Origin: a virus
Length of the DNA: 23,954 nucleotides
IMG/VR virus record: IMGVR_UViG_3300044731_000494
Span: 1 to 23,954 of that record
Strand: one strand, 5' to 3'
Shown here: positions 23,120 through 23,954 of the stretch, piece after piece
Numbering within the stretch: position 1 is the first letter of the stretch
Layout of the letters: every line of letters starts with the position of its first letter
Translations under genes and position numbers: made by a program
Notes under the pieces: model-generated
What the model was told of the DNA's origin: nothing
What the model saw: only the letters and a program-made list of their open reading frames with translations
The model's database searches: none

Positions 23120-23954
23120 ATGCTTCTTGTATTAGATTCTACAAGTCGAACATTGCGGGCAACAATGGCAGATCCTGCTGATGAAACAGAGTGTTCTGTG
23201 ACTGTCACATATGCCGACACTACAGCCACGACGTTTGTGGAGGGCATGTACCCGATACAGATGGACGGCACAAATTTTGTAACCATCCTGCCCGCTCCCG
23301 CATCAGGGACAAGACGCGTCGTCAAGTCGGTGATGTTCTTCAACGACGATACAATGACGCATACCGTCACATTGTATTTGACGGACAACATTACCGATTA
23401 TCCGATCACCAAGATTACTTTGCCTGCCGGGGCCTCATGGGCCAGCGACGATCAGACAGGGGTAAATGTAGGTGGTGCTGTCACAGATGGATCGAAGGGC
23501 GACATTGCAGTTAGCAGCGGTGGAGATACATGGACCATTAACAATGGCGTGGTCACGCTGGCCAAGCTGGCGGATCTTCCCACGGATCGATTGATCGGGC
23601 GGGATAGTACAGGGACAGGTGTGCCGGAAGCGATCAGCGTAACAGGTGGCATTGAGTTTACCGGCAGCGGATCGATACAGGTCGGCGCCTTTTCTGGTGA
23701 CGTCGCCAAGACCGCGGGAAGTGCAACGCTCACGATCAGCAATGACGCAGTCACCACAAGCAAGATGGGCGGAGACGTGACTACCGCCGGAAAAGCATTG
23801 TTGGATGATGCTGATGCCGCCGCACAGCGCACGACGTTGGGCCTTGGCACGTTTGCAACGCGCAACGTGATGGCAAACACAAATATCTCTCCCACTTCTG
23901 CGGATCAAACAGGCGCAGTTAATACCCGGTATTTTGCGACTATTGCAGGCTTAT
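23120..23954 (+). CDS. Tail fibre protein, 3' partial
   Basis: An open frame from ATG 23120 continues without a stop to the end of the window (278 codons). The ATG is preceded by AGGG at 23111-23114, a modest ribosome binding site. The N-terminal ~115 residues are beta-rich (GMYPIQMDGTNFVTILPAP, KSVMFFNDDTMTHTVTLYLT). Next come fibre-like motifs: NNGVVTLAKLADLPTDRLIG, GRDSTGTGVPEAISV and LLDDADAAAQRTTLGLGTFA, all familiar from phage tail fibres and collar-anchored fibre shafts. The product likely trimerises and carries a receptor-binding tip beyond the window. The N-terminus may attach to the tip protein encoded just upstream. Confidence 0.85.
   Translation, partial: MLLVLDSTSRTLRATMADPADETECSVTVTYADTTATTFVEGMYPIQMDGTNFVTILPAPASGTRRVVKSVMFFNDDTMTHTVTLYLTDNITDYPITKITLPAGASWASDDQTGVNVGGAVTDGSKGDIAVSSGGDTWTINNGVVTLAKLADLPTDRLIGRDSTGTGVPEAISVTGGIEFTGSGSIQVGAFSGDVAKTAGSATLTISNDAVTTSKMGGDVTTAGKALLDDADAAAQRTTLGLGTFATRNVMANTNISPTSADQTGAVNTRYFATIAGL

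Noticed and set aside
1-23954. CRISPR arrays, tRNA genes, insertion sequences, attachment sites
   Set aside because: None seen: no regularly spaced direct repeats, cloverleaf candidates, transposase motifs or integrase-linked repeats were found on reading both strands.

Overview
The window is a contiguous stretch of the structural half of a tailed, double-stranded DNA bacteriophage or prophage. All genes lie on the + strand, are tightly packed and often overlap by 1-14 bases. The order terminase, portal, protease, HK97-type capsid, connector, tail tube, frameshifted chaperone, tape measure, tip and fibre marks a siphovirus-like (long, non-contractile tail) genome. No integrase, repressor, tRNA, replication gene or endolysin is visible, so the sequence does not tell whether it is a prophage. 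Most genes run at roughly 55-60% GC with abundant GATC tetramers. The ribosome binding sites are strong and bacterial. I cannot name the host.

Layout. At 1-639 is the 3' part of a DNA-binding-like gene, followed by a clear intrinsic terminator at 709-737. At 750-1960 lies a cassette of four small genes: a two-helix membrane protein, a lipoprotein, a 59-residue protein and a membrane-anchored coiled coil. It resembles a lysis cassette (holin and spanins), and a 103-base non-coding stretch with interleaved inverted repeats sits inside it. At 1960-4754 are a ParB-like/DNA methyltransferase fusion, a small terminase candidate and the large terminase. At 4801-9947 is the head module: a portal/MuF-type fusion, an S78 protease, the major capsid protein and a probable head accessory protein preceded by an exceptionally long Shine-Dalgarno match. 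At 9951-11150 is an unusual methyltransferase-glycosyltransferase fusion inside the head module. At 11131-12992 are head-tail joining and tail completion genes. At 13204-16753 are tail tube, tail assembly chaperone with programmed frameshift, and tape measure. At 16755-23954 are tail tip and host-recognition proteins: two neighbours sharing a C-terminal domain, a tip protein joining lambda gpL-like and gpJ-like parts, and the start of a tail fibre that runs off the window.

How they work together. The terminase pair recognises and cuts DNA and drives it through the portal into a prohead built by the capsid protein and matured by the protease. The connector and completion proteins seal the head and join it to a tail whose length is set by the 761-residue tape measure. 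The tip and fibre proteins then contact the host. The methyltransferase may protect or mark phage DNA, and the glycosyltransferase fusion may modify a virion or host surface component; both statements are inferences.

The most notable signals are the long anti-anti-SD sequence at 9484-9498, the methyltransferase-glycosyltransferase fusion, the low-GC, GATC-poor adhesin-like insert at about 17540-18170 followed by seven short repeats, the portal fusion, the gpL-gpJ fusion with four spaced cysteines, the putative -2 frameshift site near 14280, and the interleaved RNA-structure candidate at 1620-1688.
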